Of a stretch of DNA of 64,000 nt, positions 19,230-29,498 are shown piece after piece. This stretch comes from Paraburkholderia kirstenboschensis (GTDB taxonomy: Bacteria > Pseudomonadota > Gammaproteobacteria > Burkholderiales > Burkholderiaceae): assembly GCF_904848585.1 (NCBI RefSeq), contig NZ_CAJHCR010000004.1:496001-560000 (forward strand), written 5' to 3'. The first letter of the stretch is position 1; each line of letters begins with the position of its first letter. Position numbers and translations under genes: made by a program. The notes beneath the pieces are model-generated. The model made no database searches, had not been told where the DNA came from, and was given only the letters and a program-made list of their open reading frames with translations.

Positions 19230-19834
19230 ACCAGCGAGCCCTGGACTATCTGGCGCTGCGCCCGGACTTTCGCGCGATCGCCCGCTGGGTCGAACCGCGC
19301 GCCACCGTGCTGGATCTCGGTTGCGGCGACGGCTCGCTGTTGTCGCTGCTCACCGAGGAACTGGACGTGCAAGGCTACGGCATCGAGATCAACGACGCCG
19401 GCGTGCTGGCCGCGACGCAAAACGGTGTCAACGTGATCCAGCAGAATCTGGAAGACGGCCTGCGCCTTTTCGAAGACGGCAGCTTCGACTTCGCGGTTCT
19501 GTCGCAGACACTGCAAACCATTCACCAGACCGCAGCGATTTTGCGCGAGACCGTGCGGGTCGGCCGGGAATGTATCGTGTCGTTCCCGAACTTCGGCTAC
19601 TGGGCGCACCGTCTTTCCGTGCTGCAGGGACGCATGCCGGTGTCGAAGTCGCTGCCTTATCAATGGCACAACACGCCGAACGTGCGGGTGCTGACCATCA
19701 AGGATTTCGAGGCGCTCGCACCCGAAGTCGGCATCGAAATTCTCGACCGTGTAGTGCTGCATGACGGTCAGACCGTGCGATGGGGGGTGAACTGGCGTGG
19801 TAGTCTTGCGGTCTATCGCGTCAAGAAAAGCTAA
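19226..19834 (+). CDS. metW: Methionine biosynthesis protein MetW
   Basis: SAM-dependent methyltransferase-fold protein that accompanies MetX and is needed for, or stimulates, homoserine acylation. It has 202 residues with glycine-rich SAM site LDLGCGDG at 29-36, then the acidic YGIEIN strand end at about 51-56. Its ATG overlaps the metX stop (ATGA), giving translational coupling and shared riboswitch control. No methyl acceptor is known. Confidence 0.94.
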   Translation: MNQRALDYLALRPDFRAIARWVEPRATVLDLGCGDGSLLSLLTEELDVQGYGIEINDAGVLAATQNGVNVIQQNLEDGLRLFEDGSFDFAVLSQTLQTIHQTAAILRETVRVGRECIVSFPNFGYWAHRLSVLQGRMPVSKSLPYQWHNTPNVRVLTIKDFEALAPEVGIEILDRVVLHDGQTVRWGVNWRGSLAVYRVKKS

Positions 19835-19848
19835 CGCAAATTATCCAC

Positions 19849-21243
19849 ATGTCGAACCCGCCGCACGAGGCGCCTGCACTTACCGCTCACGAAGAACATC
19901 CCGGCTGGCGCGCGTTTTTTAATACGCGCATGCTGATCTGCGTCTTTCTCGGCTTTACGTCGGGATTGCCGCTGTTCACGCTCGTCTATCTGGTGCAGGC
20001 GTGGCTACGCTCCGAAGGCGTCAATCTGAAGGAAATCGGCCTCTTTGCGCTGATCCAGTTTCCGTATACCTGGAAATTCATCTGGGCTCCGTTGATGGAC
20101 CGCTACGTCCCGCGCTTTCCGGGCTGGCGTCCCGGCAGACGGCGCGGCTGGATGCTCGTCACGCAGATTCTGGTCGCGGGCGCCATCGCAATGTTGGGCT
20201 TCGTTTCGCCGCGCGACTCGATCTGGACGGTCGCAGCATTGACGGCGCTGGTCGCATTCTTCGGCGCAAGCCAGGACATTTCGATCGACGCATACCGGCG
20301 TGAGTTGTTAAGCGACACACAACAAGGCCTTGGCAACGCGGTGCACGTGAACGCCTACAAGATCGCCGCACTAGTACCCGGGTCTCTCGCGCTGATTCTG
20401 TCAGATCATTTGCCGTGGACTACCGTGTTCATGGTGACCGCTGCGTTCATGGTGCCCGGTATGGTGATGACACTCGTCGTGCGCGAACCCGAAGTGCACG
20501 GCACGCCGCCCAAGAATCTGCGCGAAGCGATCGTGCAGCCGTTCCGCGAATTCCTCGAGCGCGACGGCTGGCGCGGCGCGCTGTTCGTGCTCGGCTTCAT
20601 CTTTCTCTACAAGCTCGGCGACACGATGGCAACGACGTTGTCCACGTCGTTCTTCCTCGACATCGGCTTCTCGCGCACTCAGATCGGCGTGATCGCGAAA
20701 ACCACGGCGTTCGGCGCGAGTCTCGCGGGCGGAATCGTCGGCGGTATCTGGCTGATGAAAATCGGCATCGGACGGGGCTTGTGGATCTTCGGCATCCTGC
20801 AAATGGTGTCGACGCTCGGCTTCGCATGGCTCGCGCATCTCGGGCCCGCTTCGCCCGGTTTGACGGCGGTTTATGACATCGCCGTGTGGATAAGCGAAGG
20901 CACGACGAGGCTGCTCGCCGCGATCGGCATCGACTGGTCGGTGCAACTCGAGCCGCGCTCGGTCGCGCTCGCGCTCGTCTATGGTTTCGAAACCTTCTCC
21001 ACTGGTCTGACGATGGCGGCCTTCACCGCATACATCGCCAGCACCACGGACCCGCGTTACACGGCCACCCAGTTCGCGCTCTTCACGAGCCTCGCTTCGG
21101 TGCCGCGCACGCTGGCATCGGCGGCGAGCGGCTACGTGGTGGCAAAGATCGGCTGGTTCGACTACTTCATTGTCTGCACGGCGCTGGCCGTGCCGGGCAT
21201 GCTGCTTCTGTTGCGCATTGCGCCGTGGAGAGTCAGGTCGTGA
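19849..21243 (+). CDS. AmpG-like muropeptide permease (MFS)
   Basis: A 464-residue inner-membrane protein with about 12-14 hydrophobic segments. It has the AmpG-family start region FLGFTSGLPLFTLVYLVQAWLRSEGV and the motif FPYTWKFIWAPLMDRY. AmpG imports anhydro-muropeptides released from peptidoglycan for recycling, and in some species its substrates induce AmpC beta-lactamase. It lies 14 bases after metW and overlaps the next gene by GTGA, so it may be read with the met unit or from its own promoter. Substrate is inferred. Confidence 0.87.
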   Translation: MSNPPHEAPALTAHEEHPGWRAFFNTRMLICVFLGFTSGLPLFTLVYLVQAWLRSEGVNLKEIGLFALIQFPYTWKFIWAPLMDRYVPRFPGWRPGRRRGWMLVTQILVAGAIAMLGFVSPRDSIWTVAALTALVAFFGASQDISIDAYRRELLSDTQQGLGNAVHVNAYKIAALVPGSLALILSDHLPWTTVFMVTAAFMVPGMVMTLVVREPEVHGTPPKNLREAIVQPFREFLERDGWRGALFVLGFIFLYKLGDTMATTLSTSFFLDIGFSRTQIGVIAKTTAFGASLAGGIVGGIWLMKIGIGRGLWIFGILQMVSTLGFAWLAHLGPASPGLTAVYDIAVWISEGTTRLLAAIGIDWSVQLEPRSVALALVYGFETFSTGLTMAAFTAYIASTTDPRYTATQFALFTSLASVPRTLASAASGYVVAKIGWFDYFIVCTALAVPGMLLLLRIAPWRVRS

Positions 21244-22532
21244 AGGTGCTTCTGCCGAAGCGGTTGTTGTCGCCGATCCCGCGCGCTGCGTGGGGCAAGG
21301 CCGGCCGCTGCGCGTTGCATGCCGCGTTACGCCTTGGCTGTCTGAGCCTGATGAGCGCCGGCGCGTCCTCCGGCGCCTATGCGGCGGCGGCTGCGGCCCC
21401 CCCGGCCGCGGCCCCGGCTGCCGGTAACAGTGCCACCGCCGGCACGACCGCTAATGCAACGACGGCGACATCGCCGACACCGCCGGCACCGGTCGCAAAA
21501 CCCGCAGCGGCAGCCGCCGGTACGGAAAGCGCCACCTCCGCCACACCCGCCGCGAGCAGTGCCGCCAACGCAACCGGCTCCGGCAGCGGGCAGGCCGCGG
21601 GCACGCCGCCAGGCGCATCGGCGCAATCGCCCGCTATGGCGCGAACCCCGACGGCAACATCGTCGCCCACTGGTGTGGCGAAACCCCCAGCGGGCGTGCC
21701 CGCGTCGGCACCGTACAGTCCGAACAACCAGTTGCGCTTTGGCGGCTACCTGGTGTTCCGTAACCTGGTCCCGTCGCCGGTGCTCGAAGCGCAAGCCGCA
21801 GACGAGTTCAGCCAGATTGCGTACGGCGCGGAGCATGCAAACCGCCTCTACGGCGACACCGACGCGCACGTGACACACGTGCGCTCTATCGTCGACAAGA
21901 TGGTGCCGTACTCGCTCAAATGGAACGAGCGGGCGAAGGGCTGGAAGTGGGATGTAGCCGTGGTGCGCTCGCCCGACGTTCGTATGTACTGCCTCCCGGG
22001 CGGCAAGATTGTCGTGTACGGCGGGCTGCTCGACCGCGCGCATCTGAACGACAACGAACTCGGCATGCTGATCGGCCACGAGATCGCGCATGCGCTGCGT
22101 GAACATGCGCGGGAGCGGCTCGGTCAGTTGCAGGCGAGCCAGCTCAATTCGTCCGGCACGATTCCACAGCTTTTCGGTCTTGCGGATCTGGGCATGGCGC
22201 CGCTCGGCATCGGCTCGCGCCTGCTCGAAATGAAGTACGAGAACACTGATGAGACGGAAGCCGACGTGATCGGCAGCGACATCGCCTCTCGCGCGGGCTT
22301 CGATCCGCGCGCGGCAGTCACGCTTTGGGACAAACTCGCTCAGGCCACGCGCAGCAATCGGGAGCAGGGTTTCATCTACGTGCACCCGTACACGCCGGCG
22401 CGCCGCGAGGACATCATCAAGCGCTTGCCCGATATGCTGCCGCTCTATGCGAAGGCCATCGGCAAGACCGTGGATGCGCTCCCGGACTACGCCGGCATTG
22501 GCCGCCCGCGTCGCAAGCTCGCGCGCGATTAA
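21240..22532 (+). CDS. M48-family metalloprotease with Ala/Pro-rich N-terminal linker
   Basis: A 430-residue probably exported zinc protease. A hydrophobic N-terminal stretch (about 22-50, ending AGASSGAYA) looks like a signal sequence. Residues about 48-160 are an Ala/Thr/Pro/Ser-rich low-complexity linker. The catalytic domain holds HEIAH at 280-284 and the third zinc ligand in NTDETEADVIG. It resembles the LoiP/BepA-like periplasmic branch and not membrane HtpX. The GTG start at 21240 overlaps the AmpG stop (GTGA) and follows GGAGAG. A much longer open frame upstream lies inside the AmpG gene and is not used. Confidence 0.83.
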   Translation: MKVLLPKRLLSPIPRAAWGKAGRCALHAALRLGCLSLMSAGASSGAYAAAAAAPPAAAPAAGNSATAGTTANATTATSPTPPAPVAKPAAAAAGTESATSATPAASSAANATGSGSGQAAGTPPGASAQSPAMARTPTATSSPTGVAKPPAGVPASAPYSPNNQLRFGGYLVFRNLVPSPVLEAQAADEFSQIAYGAEHANRLYGDTDAHVTHVRSIVDKMVPYSLKWNERAKGWKWDVAVVRSPDVRMYCLPGGKIVVYGGLLDRAHLNDNELGMLIGHEIAHALREHARERLGQLQASQLNSSGTIPQLFGLADLGMAPLGIGSRLLEMKYENTDETEADVIGSDIASRAGFDPRAAVTLWDKLAQATRSNREQGFIYVHPYTPARREDIIKRLPDMLPLYAKAIGKTVDALPDYAGIGRPRRKLARD

Positions 22533-22620
22533 GACGACTCGAACAGGTCCGCACGCGTCTCGTCAGAGGTTGTTCAGGATCGGCTCCGGTGTTCAAGCCG
22601 CCTGACGACAAACGCGAAGC

Positions 22621-23400
22621 TCACTTCTTCACGTCGTGGTCGTAGTCGACCGTCAGCGGCGCGTGGTCGCTGAACTTGATGTCGCGAAACACGTCCGTGC
22701 GCTTCGCCTTGCTCGCGATGCCCGGCGTCGCGATCTGGTAGTCGATCCGCCACCCCACGTTCTTCGCATACGCCTGGCCGCGATTGCTCCACCATGTGTA
22801 TTGCTCCGGCCGCTGGTCGAGCGTGCGGAATACGTCGACGTAACCGACTTCGTCGAACAGCTTGGTGAGCCACTCGCGCTCTTCCGGAAGGCAACCCGAA
22901 TTCTTCTGATTGCTCTTCCAGTTCTTGATGTCGATTTCCTTGTGGACGATGTTCACGTCGCCGCACACGATCACTTCGCGCTCGCGGGCAAGTTCCGTGA
23001 GATGCGGCATGAACTCGTCCATGAAACGATATTTGGCCTGCTGGCGCTCGTCACCGCTCGACCCTGACGGCACATACACCGACACGATGGACAGCTTGCC
23101 GAAACGCAGTTCGACGTAGCGCCCTTCCGGATCGAACTCTTCGCTGCCGAACCCAATCACTACTTCGTCCGGCTCATGACGCGTATAGACACCCGCGCCG
23201 CTATAGCCTTTCTTCACGGCGTGCTGGAAATAGCCGGTAAAACCGTGCGGCGCGAGGAATTCCGGCGTCATGTCGTCCTGCGAACATTTGATTTCCTGCA
23301 CGCAGAGCACGTCGGCGTTCTGCTCGCGGAACCAGTCGAAAAAGCCTTTCTTCGCCGCTGAGCGGATGCCGTTCAGGTTGGCGGTAATCACACGCAACAT
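22621..23400 (-). CDS. xthA: Exodeoxyribonuclease III
   Basis: AP endonuclease and 3'-5' exonuclease of base-excision repair. 259 residues with the exonuclease-endonuclease-phosphatase fold: TANLNGIRSA near the start, metal ligand Glu36 in LCVQEIKCS, VCGDVNIVHKEID in the middle, and the terminal SDHAPLTVDYD catalytic His motif. Start ATG 23400 follows AAAGGA. It lies 56 bases after ppk2 on the same strand. Confidence 0.96.
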   Translation of the reverse strand: MLRVITANLNGIRSAAKKGFFDWFREQNADVLCVQEIKCSQDDMTPEFLAPHGFTGYFQHAVKKGYSGAGVYTRHEPDEVVIGFGSEEFDPEGRYVELRFGKLSIVSVYVPSGSSGDERQQAKYRFMDEFMPHLTELAREREVIVCGDVNIVHKEIDIKNWKSNQKNSGCLPEEREWLTKLFDEVGYVDVFRTLDQRPEQYTWWSNRGQAYAKNVGWRIDYQIATPGIASKAKRTDVFRDIKFSDHAPLTVDYDHDVKK

Positions 23401-23456
23401 GTCGTTCCTTTATCTTCAATTCGTTTGTGAGATTCGTTCGGGGCGAACTGCGAAAG

Positions 23457-24293
23457 TCACTCGACCACGACGCCCTTCAGCGATTCCTTCGCGGGCGGAT
23501 ATTCGAGCTTCAGCGCCTCAAAAGTGCGCAACAGCAATTCGGCGACCATCAGGTTGCGATGCGTTTTCGAGTCTGCGGGAATGACGTACCACGGCGCGTA
23601 TTCGGTCGAAGTCGCGGCCAGCGCGTCGCGATACGCGACCTGGTACTGGTCCCAGTGTTTGCGCGCGTCGAGATCGGAGACGTCGAATTTCCAGTGCTTG
23701 GTCGGGTCGTCGATCCGCGCTTGCAGGCGCGTGCGTTGTTCGTCTTTCGAAATATGCAGCATGCACTTGATGATTGTCGTGCAACTGTCGGCGAGCAACT
23801 CCTCGAAGTGGCGAATGTGTCGGCAACGCACGTCGAACGCGTCTTCGTCGAGCGCGCCGAGGACGGTTGGCACCAGCAGATCTTCGTAGTGGCTGCGGTT
23901 GAAAATGGTTAGCTCGCCGGCCGCAGGCGCCTGTGAATGCACGCGCCAGAGGAAATCATGCGCGAGTTCCGTGGGCGTCGGCGCCTTGAACGGCACAATG
24001 CGCAAACCGAGCGGATCGACCTCGTGAAACACCGCGCGAATCGTGCCGTCTTTGCCGCTCGTGTCCATGCCTTGAAGGACCAGCAATACGCGCCGCTTCT
24101 GCTGCGCATGCAGGCATTCCTGCAAGCTGTCGAGCTTCGCGCCAATTTCTGACAGACGCGCGCGGTCGGCGTCTTTCGATCCCGTCGAAAAAGGCTTTGC
24201 AGCGGGATCGAAATCGTCGAGCGAAAACTTGCCGTTCTTCTTGCTTTCGAAATAAGGCACGCGGAAATCGTCGAGCTCGGGTTGCTTCGCCAT
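23457..24293 (-). CDS. ppk2: Polyphosphate kinase 2 (polyphosphate:nucleotide phosphotransferase)
   Basis: PPK2-family enzyme that transfers phosphate between polyphosphate and nucleoside phosphates. It is a 278-residue single-domain protein with Walker A GMDTSGKDG at 75-83 and a downstream FNRSHYEDLLVP segment typical of PPK2. The lid region holds IDDPTKHWKF. Which nucleotide (AMP, ADP or GDP) is used cannot be decided here. The ATG at 24293 has GGAG upstream; an open frame extends 30 codons further without a better site. Confidence 0.92.
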   Translation of the reverse strand: MAKQPELDDFRVPYFESKKNGKFSLDDFDPAAKPFSTGSKDADRARLSEIGAKLDSLQECLHAQQKRRVLLVLQGMDTSGKDGTIRAVFHEVDPLGLRIVPFKAPTPTELAHDFLWRVHSQAPAAGELTIFNRSHYEDLLVPTVLGALDEDAFDVRCRHIRHFEELLADSCTTIIKCMLHISKDEQRTRLQARIDDPTKHWKFDVSDLDARKHWDQYQVAYRDALAATSTEYAPWYVIPADSKTHRNLMVAELLLRTFEALKLEYPPAKESLKGVVVE

Positions 24294-24350
24294 CCACACA
24301 CTCCGTGATCTGCGTTCAGCGGCTCGCAAAAGCGCGGCCGCAAAATGAAA

Positions 24351-24390
24351 CGGGCCGTTGCCCCCAACTTTCGTTTCTGGCAACAGCCCG
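24351..24390 (-). terminator. Terminator after gatB
   Basis: On the minus strand CGGGC-GTTGCC pairs with GGCAAC-GCCCG around one mismatch, followed by TTTCATTTT. It lies about 90 bases after the gatB stop and before the ppk2 start. Confidence 0.7.
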
Positions 24391-24478
24391 CTGTCGTCAA
24401 AGCGCGAGCGCTTCAGCCGTATTGTCTCCGTATCTTCTCTTTAACCGCACTTCAGTTCAGCGTCAGCCAGGTTCCAGC

Positions 24479-25954
24479 TCACGACAGCTTTTTCTTCAGC
24501 AGTTCGTTGACCTGCGCCGGATTTGCCTTGCCCTTCGTCGCTTTCATTGCCTGACCGATCAGCGCGTTGAACGCCTTCTCCTTGCCCGCGCGGAACTCCT
24601 CAACCGACTTCTGGTTCGCGGCGAGCACTTCGTCGATGATCGCTTCAAGCGCGCCCGTGTCGGAAATCTGCTTCAAGCCCTTCGCTTCGATGATGCGGTC
24701 GGCGGCGGCTTCGTCGGTGGCCTTCTCTTCCCAGATCGCAAGGAAAATTTCCTTTGCGATCTTGTTCGAGATCGTGCCGTCGGCAATACGCTGCAGCAGC
24801 AACGCGAGTTGCGCGGACGACACTGGGCAGTCGGCCATATCGAGACCCTCGCGATTCAGCTGCGACGACACCTCGCCCATCAGCCAGTTCGCCGCGACCT
24901 TGGCATTGCCCGCGCCGACCTTCGCGACTACCGCTTCGTAGTACGCGGCCATCGCCTTGCTCGACGTGAGCACGTTGGCGTCGTACGGCGTCAAGCCGTA
25001 TTGCGACACGAAGCGCTGCTGGATCGCTTCGGGCAACTCCGGCATTTCGCTCTTCACGCGCGCCACCCACGCCGCGTCGACCACGAGCGGCATCAGATCG
25101 GGATCGGGGAAGTAGCGGTAATCGTGCGCGTCTTCCTTGCTGCGCATGGAACGCGTTTCACGCTTATCCGGATCGTAAAGACGCGTTTCCTGCACCACCG
25201 TCCCGCCGTCTTCGATCAGTTCGATCTGACGGCGCACCTCGTACTGGATCGCTTCCTCGAGAAAGCGGAACGAGTTCAGATTCTTGATCTCGGCGCGCGT
25301 GCCGAACTCCGCCTGACCGACCGGACGCACCGACACGTTCGCATCGCAACGGAACGATCCTTCCTGCATGTTGCCGTCGCAAATGCCGAGCCAGGTGACG
25401 AGCGTATGCAGTGTTTTTGCGTAAGCAACGGCTTCCGCCGCGCTGCGCATTTCAGGCTCGGTGACGATTTCGAGCAGCGGCGTGCCCGCGCGGTTCAGGT
25501 CGATGCCCGTCATGCCCGCGAAGTCTTCGTGCAGCGACTTGCCTGCGTCTTCCTCCAGGTGCGCCCGGGTGAGATTGACGACTTTTGAATACGCTTCCTT
25601 GCCCCCCTTCTCGTTGGCCGGCACCTGAATCGTCACCTGGCCGCCCTGCACGACGGGAATTTCGTACTGGCTGATCTGATAGCCCTTCGGCAGATCGGGA
25701 TAGAAATAATTTTTGCGCGCGAAGATGCTGCGCGGCGCGACCGTTGCACCGATTGCGAGACCGAACTGGATTGCGCGTTCTACAGCGCCGCGGTTCATTA
25801 CCGGCAAGGTGCCCGGCAAGGCTAGGTCGACGGGGCTCGCCTGCGTGTTGGGCTCGGCGCCGAATTGCGTCGGGGAGCCCGAGAAAATCTTCGATTGCGT
25901 GGACAGCTGCGCGTGGGTCTCCAGACCGATCACGACTTCCCATTGCTTGGTCAT
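24479..25954 (-). CDS. gatB: Asp/Glu-tRNA amidotransferase subunit B
   Basis: Subunit of GatCAB, which converts Glu-tRNAGln and/or Asp-tRNAAsn to the amides in the indirect aminoacylation route. 491 residues beginning [26 protein letters not shown]. It has the cradle-domain stretch [20 protein letters not shown] and the C-terminal YqeY-like tail ending [14 protein letters not shown]. The ATG at 25954 was chosen because AGGAG is well spaced for it; a GTG nine bases earlier is too close to that site. It lies five bases after the gatA stop. Confidence 0.96.
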   Translation of the reverse strand: MTKQWEVVIGLETHAQLSTQSKIFSGSPTQFGAEPNTQASPVDLALPGTLPVMNRGAVERAIQFGLAIGATVAPRSIFARKNYFYPDLPKGYQISQYEIPVVQGGQVTIQVPANEKGGKEAYSKVVNLTRAHLEEDAGKSLHEDFAGMTGIDLNRAGTPLLEIVTEPEMRSAAEAVAYAKTLHTLVTWLGICDGNMQEGSFRCDANVSVRPVGQAEFGTRAEIKNLNSFRFLEEAIQYEVRRQIELIEDGGTVVQETRLYDPDKRETRSMRSKEDAHDYRYFPDPDLMPLVVDAAWVARVKSEMPELPEAIQQRFVSQYGLTPYDANVLTSSKAMAAYYEAVVAKVGAGNAKVAANWLMGEVSSQLNREGLDMADCPVSSAQLALLLQRIADGTISNKIAKEIFLAIWEEKATDEAAADRIIEAKGLKQISDTGALEAIIDEVLAANQKSVEEFRAGKEKAFNALIGQAMKATKGKANPAQVNELLKKKLS

Positions 25955-25959
25955 GGTGC

Positions 25960-27447
25960 TCACACTCCTGCCGGTGCTTTACGGTGCCAGTCGGTCGCGC
26001 GCTGGAACGCATCGGCCACCTGGAGCATCCGGGCTTCATTGAAATAGTTGCCGATGATCTGCAATCCCACAGGGCGCTGCGCGTTTGCGCCCGCGCCGAA
26101 GCCGCACGGCACGCTCATGCCGGGCAAACCGGCGAGGCTCACCGACAGCGTGTAGACGTCGGCGAGATACATCTGCACCGGGTCGTCGCCCTTCGCGCCC
26201 AAATCCCACGCCACCGACGGTGCGACCGGTCCCATGATCACGTCGCACTGCTTGAACGCTTCCTGGAAGTCCTGCGCGATGATGCGGCGGATCTTCTGCG
26301 CCTGCAGGTAGTACGCGTCGTAATACCCGTGCGACAGCACGTAAGCGCCGACCATGATGCGACGCTTCACTTCCGGACCGAAACCTTCGGCCCGCGACTT
26401 CTTGTACATGTCGAGCAGATCGCGATATTCCGCGGCGCGATGGCCAAAGCGCACGCCGTCGAAACGCGACAGGTTCGACGACGCCTCCGCTGGCGCGATC
26501 ACGTAGTAGACCGGGATCGACAGCTCGGTTTTAGGCAGCGACACTTCGACGAGCGTTGCACCCAACGCTTCGTATTGCTTCAACGCGGCGTCGATGGACG
26601 CACGCACGTCGTCGGCGAGACCCGCGCCGAAATACTCTTTCGGCAAGCCGATGCGCAGGCCGGCGAGCGGCTTGCCCGCGCCGTCCTGTTTCCACGGCTG
26701 GCCGAGATAGCGCGTGTAGTCTTCGTCGTCGCGCACGAGGCTCGTCGAATCGCGCTCGTCGAAGCCGGCCATGGCGTTGAGCAGCGTGGCGCAATCGGCG
26801 GCGCTTTGCGCCATCGGGCCGCCCTGATCCAGCGACGACGCAAACGCGATCATGCCGTAGCGAGATACGCGGCCGTACGTAGGCTTGATGCCGGTGATGC
26901 CCGAGAACGACGCCGGCTGACGGATGGAGCCGCCGGTGTCGGTGCCGGTCGCGGCGGGCGCGAGGCGCGCAGCAACTGCAGCCGCGGAACCACCCGACGA
27001 TCCGCCCGGCACGGCCTGACGATCCCACGGGTTCTGCACCGGACCAAAGTACGAATTTTCGTTGGACGAGCCCATGGCGAACTCGTCCATGTTGGTCTTG
27101 CCCAGGCAAACCATGCCAGCCTTCTGCAGACGCTCGACCACCGTGGCGTCGAATGGGCTTTCGTAATTCGACAACATTTTCGAGCCGGCAGTGGAACGCC
27201 AGCCCTTGGTAACGAACACGTCTTTGTGCGCGATCGGCAGGCCGGTCAGCGGACCGCCGTGGCCCGCGTGAAGCAGCGCGTCCGCGGCTTTCGCCTGCGC
27301 GAGCGTCAAGTCGGCGTCGACCTGGATGAAAGCGTTCAGGCTATTGGCCGCGTCGATGCGCTTGAGATAAAGCTGCGCCAGTTCGACGGCGGAGCATTCC
27401 TTGGCCGCCAGTGCGGCGCGCAGTTCGGTCAGACTTTTTTCATGCAT
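25960..27447 (-). CDS. gatA: Asp/Glu-tRNA amidotransferase subunit A
   Basis: Amidase subunit of GatCAB that releases ammonia from glutamine. 495 residues with the amidase-signature Ser-cisSer-Lys triad: Lys75 (AHKDV), Ser150 in GGSSGGS, and nucleophile Ser174 in [11 protein letters not shown]. It lies between gatC (179 bases upstream, with a striking palindrome in the gap) and gatB (five bases downstream). Confidence 0.97.
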   Translation of the reverse strand: MHEKSLTELRAALAAKECSAVELAQLYLKRIDAANSLNAFIQVDADLTLAQAKAADALLHAGHGGPLTGLPIAHKDVFVTKGWRSTAGSKMLSNYESPFDATVVERLQKAGMVCLGKTNMDEFAMGSSNENSYFGPVQNPWDRQAVPGGSSGGSAAAVAARLAPAATGTDTGGSIRQPASFSGITGIKPTYGRVSRYGMIAFASSLDQGGPMAQSAADCATLLNAMAGFDERDSTSLVRDDEDYTRYLGQPWKQDGAGKPLAGLRIGLPKEYFGAGLADDVRASIDAALKQYEALGATLVEVSLPKTELSIPVYYVIAPAEASSNLSRFDGVRFGHRAAEYRDLLDMYKKSRAEGFGPEVKRRIMVGAYVLSHGYYDAYYLQAQKIRRIIAQDFQEAFKQCDVIMGPVAPSVAWDLGAKGDDPVQMYLADVYTLSVSLAGLPGMSVPCGFGAGANAQRPVGLQIIGNYFNEARMLQVADAFQRATDWHRKAPAGV

Positions 27448-27561
27448 TGCGTTTTGTCCTGGAAAGCGCGGCAGCGCGGATCACGCTGCCGTGGAGGCGT
27501 TCGATTGCGCGCTGACAAGCCCCGCCGGGGTATCGGCTACAGGCAACGGCACGAGCGCCGG

Positions 27562-27589
27562 TCGTGAAACGGCATGCCGTTTCACGACT
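27562..27589. repeat. 28-bp perfect palindrome between gatC and gatA
   Basis: The half-site GTCGTGAAACGGCA (27562-27575) is followed directly by its exact reverse complement (27576-27589), with no spacer. It lies in the 179-base gap of the gat operon, 37 bases after the gatC stop. It could be an operator for a dimeric regulator, or an RNA hairpin that tunes or partly ends transcription; there is no T-run. Confidence 0.8.
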
Positions 27590-27626
27590 CGCTGCTCGCG
27601 GGCCGCGCGGGGCTCGCCATGCGGCC

Positions 27627-27926
27627 TTACTCGATCACCTTCGGCACGAGATACAGACCGTCCTGCACGGCCGGCGCGGGACGCTGAAAAGCTTCGCGGT
27701 CGATCGTTTCGGTCACCGCGTCGTCGCGCAGGCGCAGCGCGACGTCTTCGATCTGTTCGATCGGATGGGCAAGCGGTGCGATGCCCGTGGTGTCGACCGC
27801 CTGCATCTGCTCGACGAGGCCGAAAAAGTCGTTGAGCTGGGCAAGCGTGTGCTCGGCGTCGGCGTCGGCCAGTTCGAGCCGCGCAAGATGCGCGATGCGC
27901 TTAACATCGGTCAGGGTCAAAGCCAT
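27627..27926 (-). CDS. gatC: Asp/Glu-tRNA amidotransferase subunit C
   Basis: Small scaffold subunit that ties GatA to GatB. 99 residues from the ATG at 27926: [19 protein letters not shown], with the conserved [19 protein letters not shown] stretch and the C-terminal VPKVIE. It is the first gene of the gat operon. A -10 TATAAT lies on this strand at 28070-28065, giving a leader of about 130 nt. Confidence 0.95.
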   Translation of the reverse strand: MALTLTDVKRIAHLARLELADADAEHTLAQLNDFFGLVEQMQAVDTTGIAPLAHPIEQIEDVALRLRDDAVTETIDREAFQRPAPAVQDGLYLVPKVIE

Positions 27927-28064
27927 GCAGTCACCGGAAAAAGTGGCAGACCGCCGCAGCAGGAAAAGAGCGCTGCGACAGCGAGTTACGACGCGGGAGG
28001 ATGACCTCGAAAAAGGGGCCAGCGGCGGCAAAAAGTGCCGTCCGTTTCCTTCAAAACATCCAAA

Positions 28065-28186
28065 ATTATAAGGTATCATTACGCGTTCGACCCAAACCCG
28101 GACCGACTTACCAAGGCCTTTCTGGACAATTCGTAAAGATAGTTCGGATATTTCTGACTTGGACTTGCATCGGCCTCCGGTAGACT
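28065..28186. promoter_or_regulatory. Divergent promoters for gatCAB and mreBCD
   Basis: The 376-base gap between gatC and mreB holds two candidate promoters back to back. Minus strand: -10 TATAAT at 28070-28065, -35 unclear. Plus strand: TTGGAC (28159-28164), 16-base spacer, TAGACT (28181-28186), giving mreB a leader of roughly 110 nt. No other structure was recognised in the gap. Confidence 0.5.
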
Positions 28187-28302
28187 CCCTCGCAGCTTCA
28201 AGTTCCGGTGGCGCCGCTTCGCCCGGTTGAAGCTGTTATTTTTTTCCGCTGCCGCCCTGCGCATCGTTGCGAGGGCCGGCCCCAAGCGAGACAGGATTTT
28301 GA

Positions 28303-29346
<1,044 letters not shown>

Positions 29347-29378
29347 GCGAGCGAGATCGATGTCAGTAGCGCGGATCT

Positions 29379-29408
29379 GGCAAACGGCCCCCTGCGGGCC
29401 GGTTTGCC
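29379..29408 (+). terminator. Hairpin between mreB and mreC (possible partial terminator)
   Basis: GGCAAACGGCCC pairs with GGGCCGGTTTGCC around loop CCTGC, with a single bulged base: about 12 bp, very GC-rich. There is no T-run behind it. It could attenuate read-through so that MreB is made in excess over MreC/D, or stabilise the mreB mRNA. Confidence 0.55.
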
Positions 29409-29498
29409 GTTGGCTGGGCCAACCAGCCTCCGTACGCTGAACCCGCGTTTCCAGCGCGCCGCCGCCTCACCCAACCGCTTACGCCCCCGGCGCCGACC

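Noticed and set aside
21360..21720. Tandem repeat or CRISPR-like array in the GC-rich stretch
   Set aside because: It is coding low complexity (Ala/Pro/Thr codons) without regular repeat and spacer lengths.
24197..27567. Two long plus-strand frames (463 and 607 codons)
   Set aside because: They are antisense to gatB and gatA with no recognisable domain; the gat genes carry all catalytic motifs.
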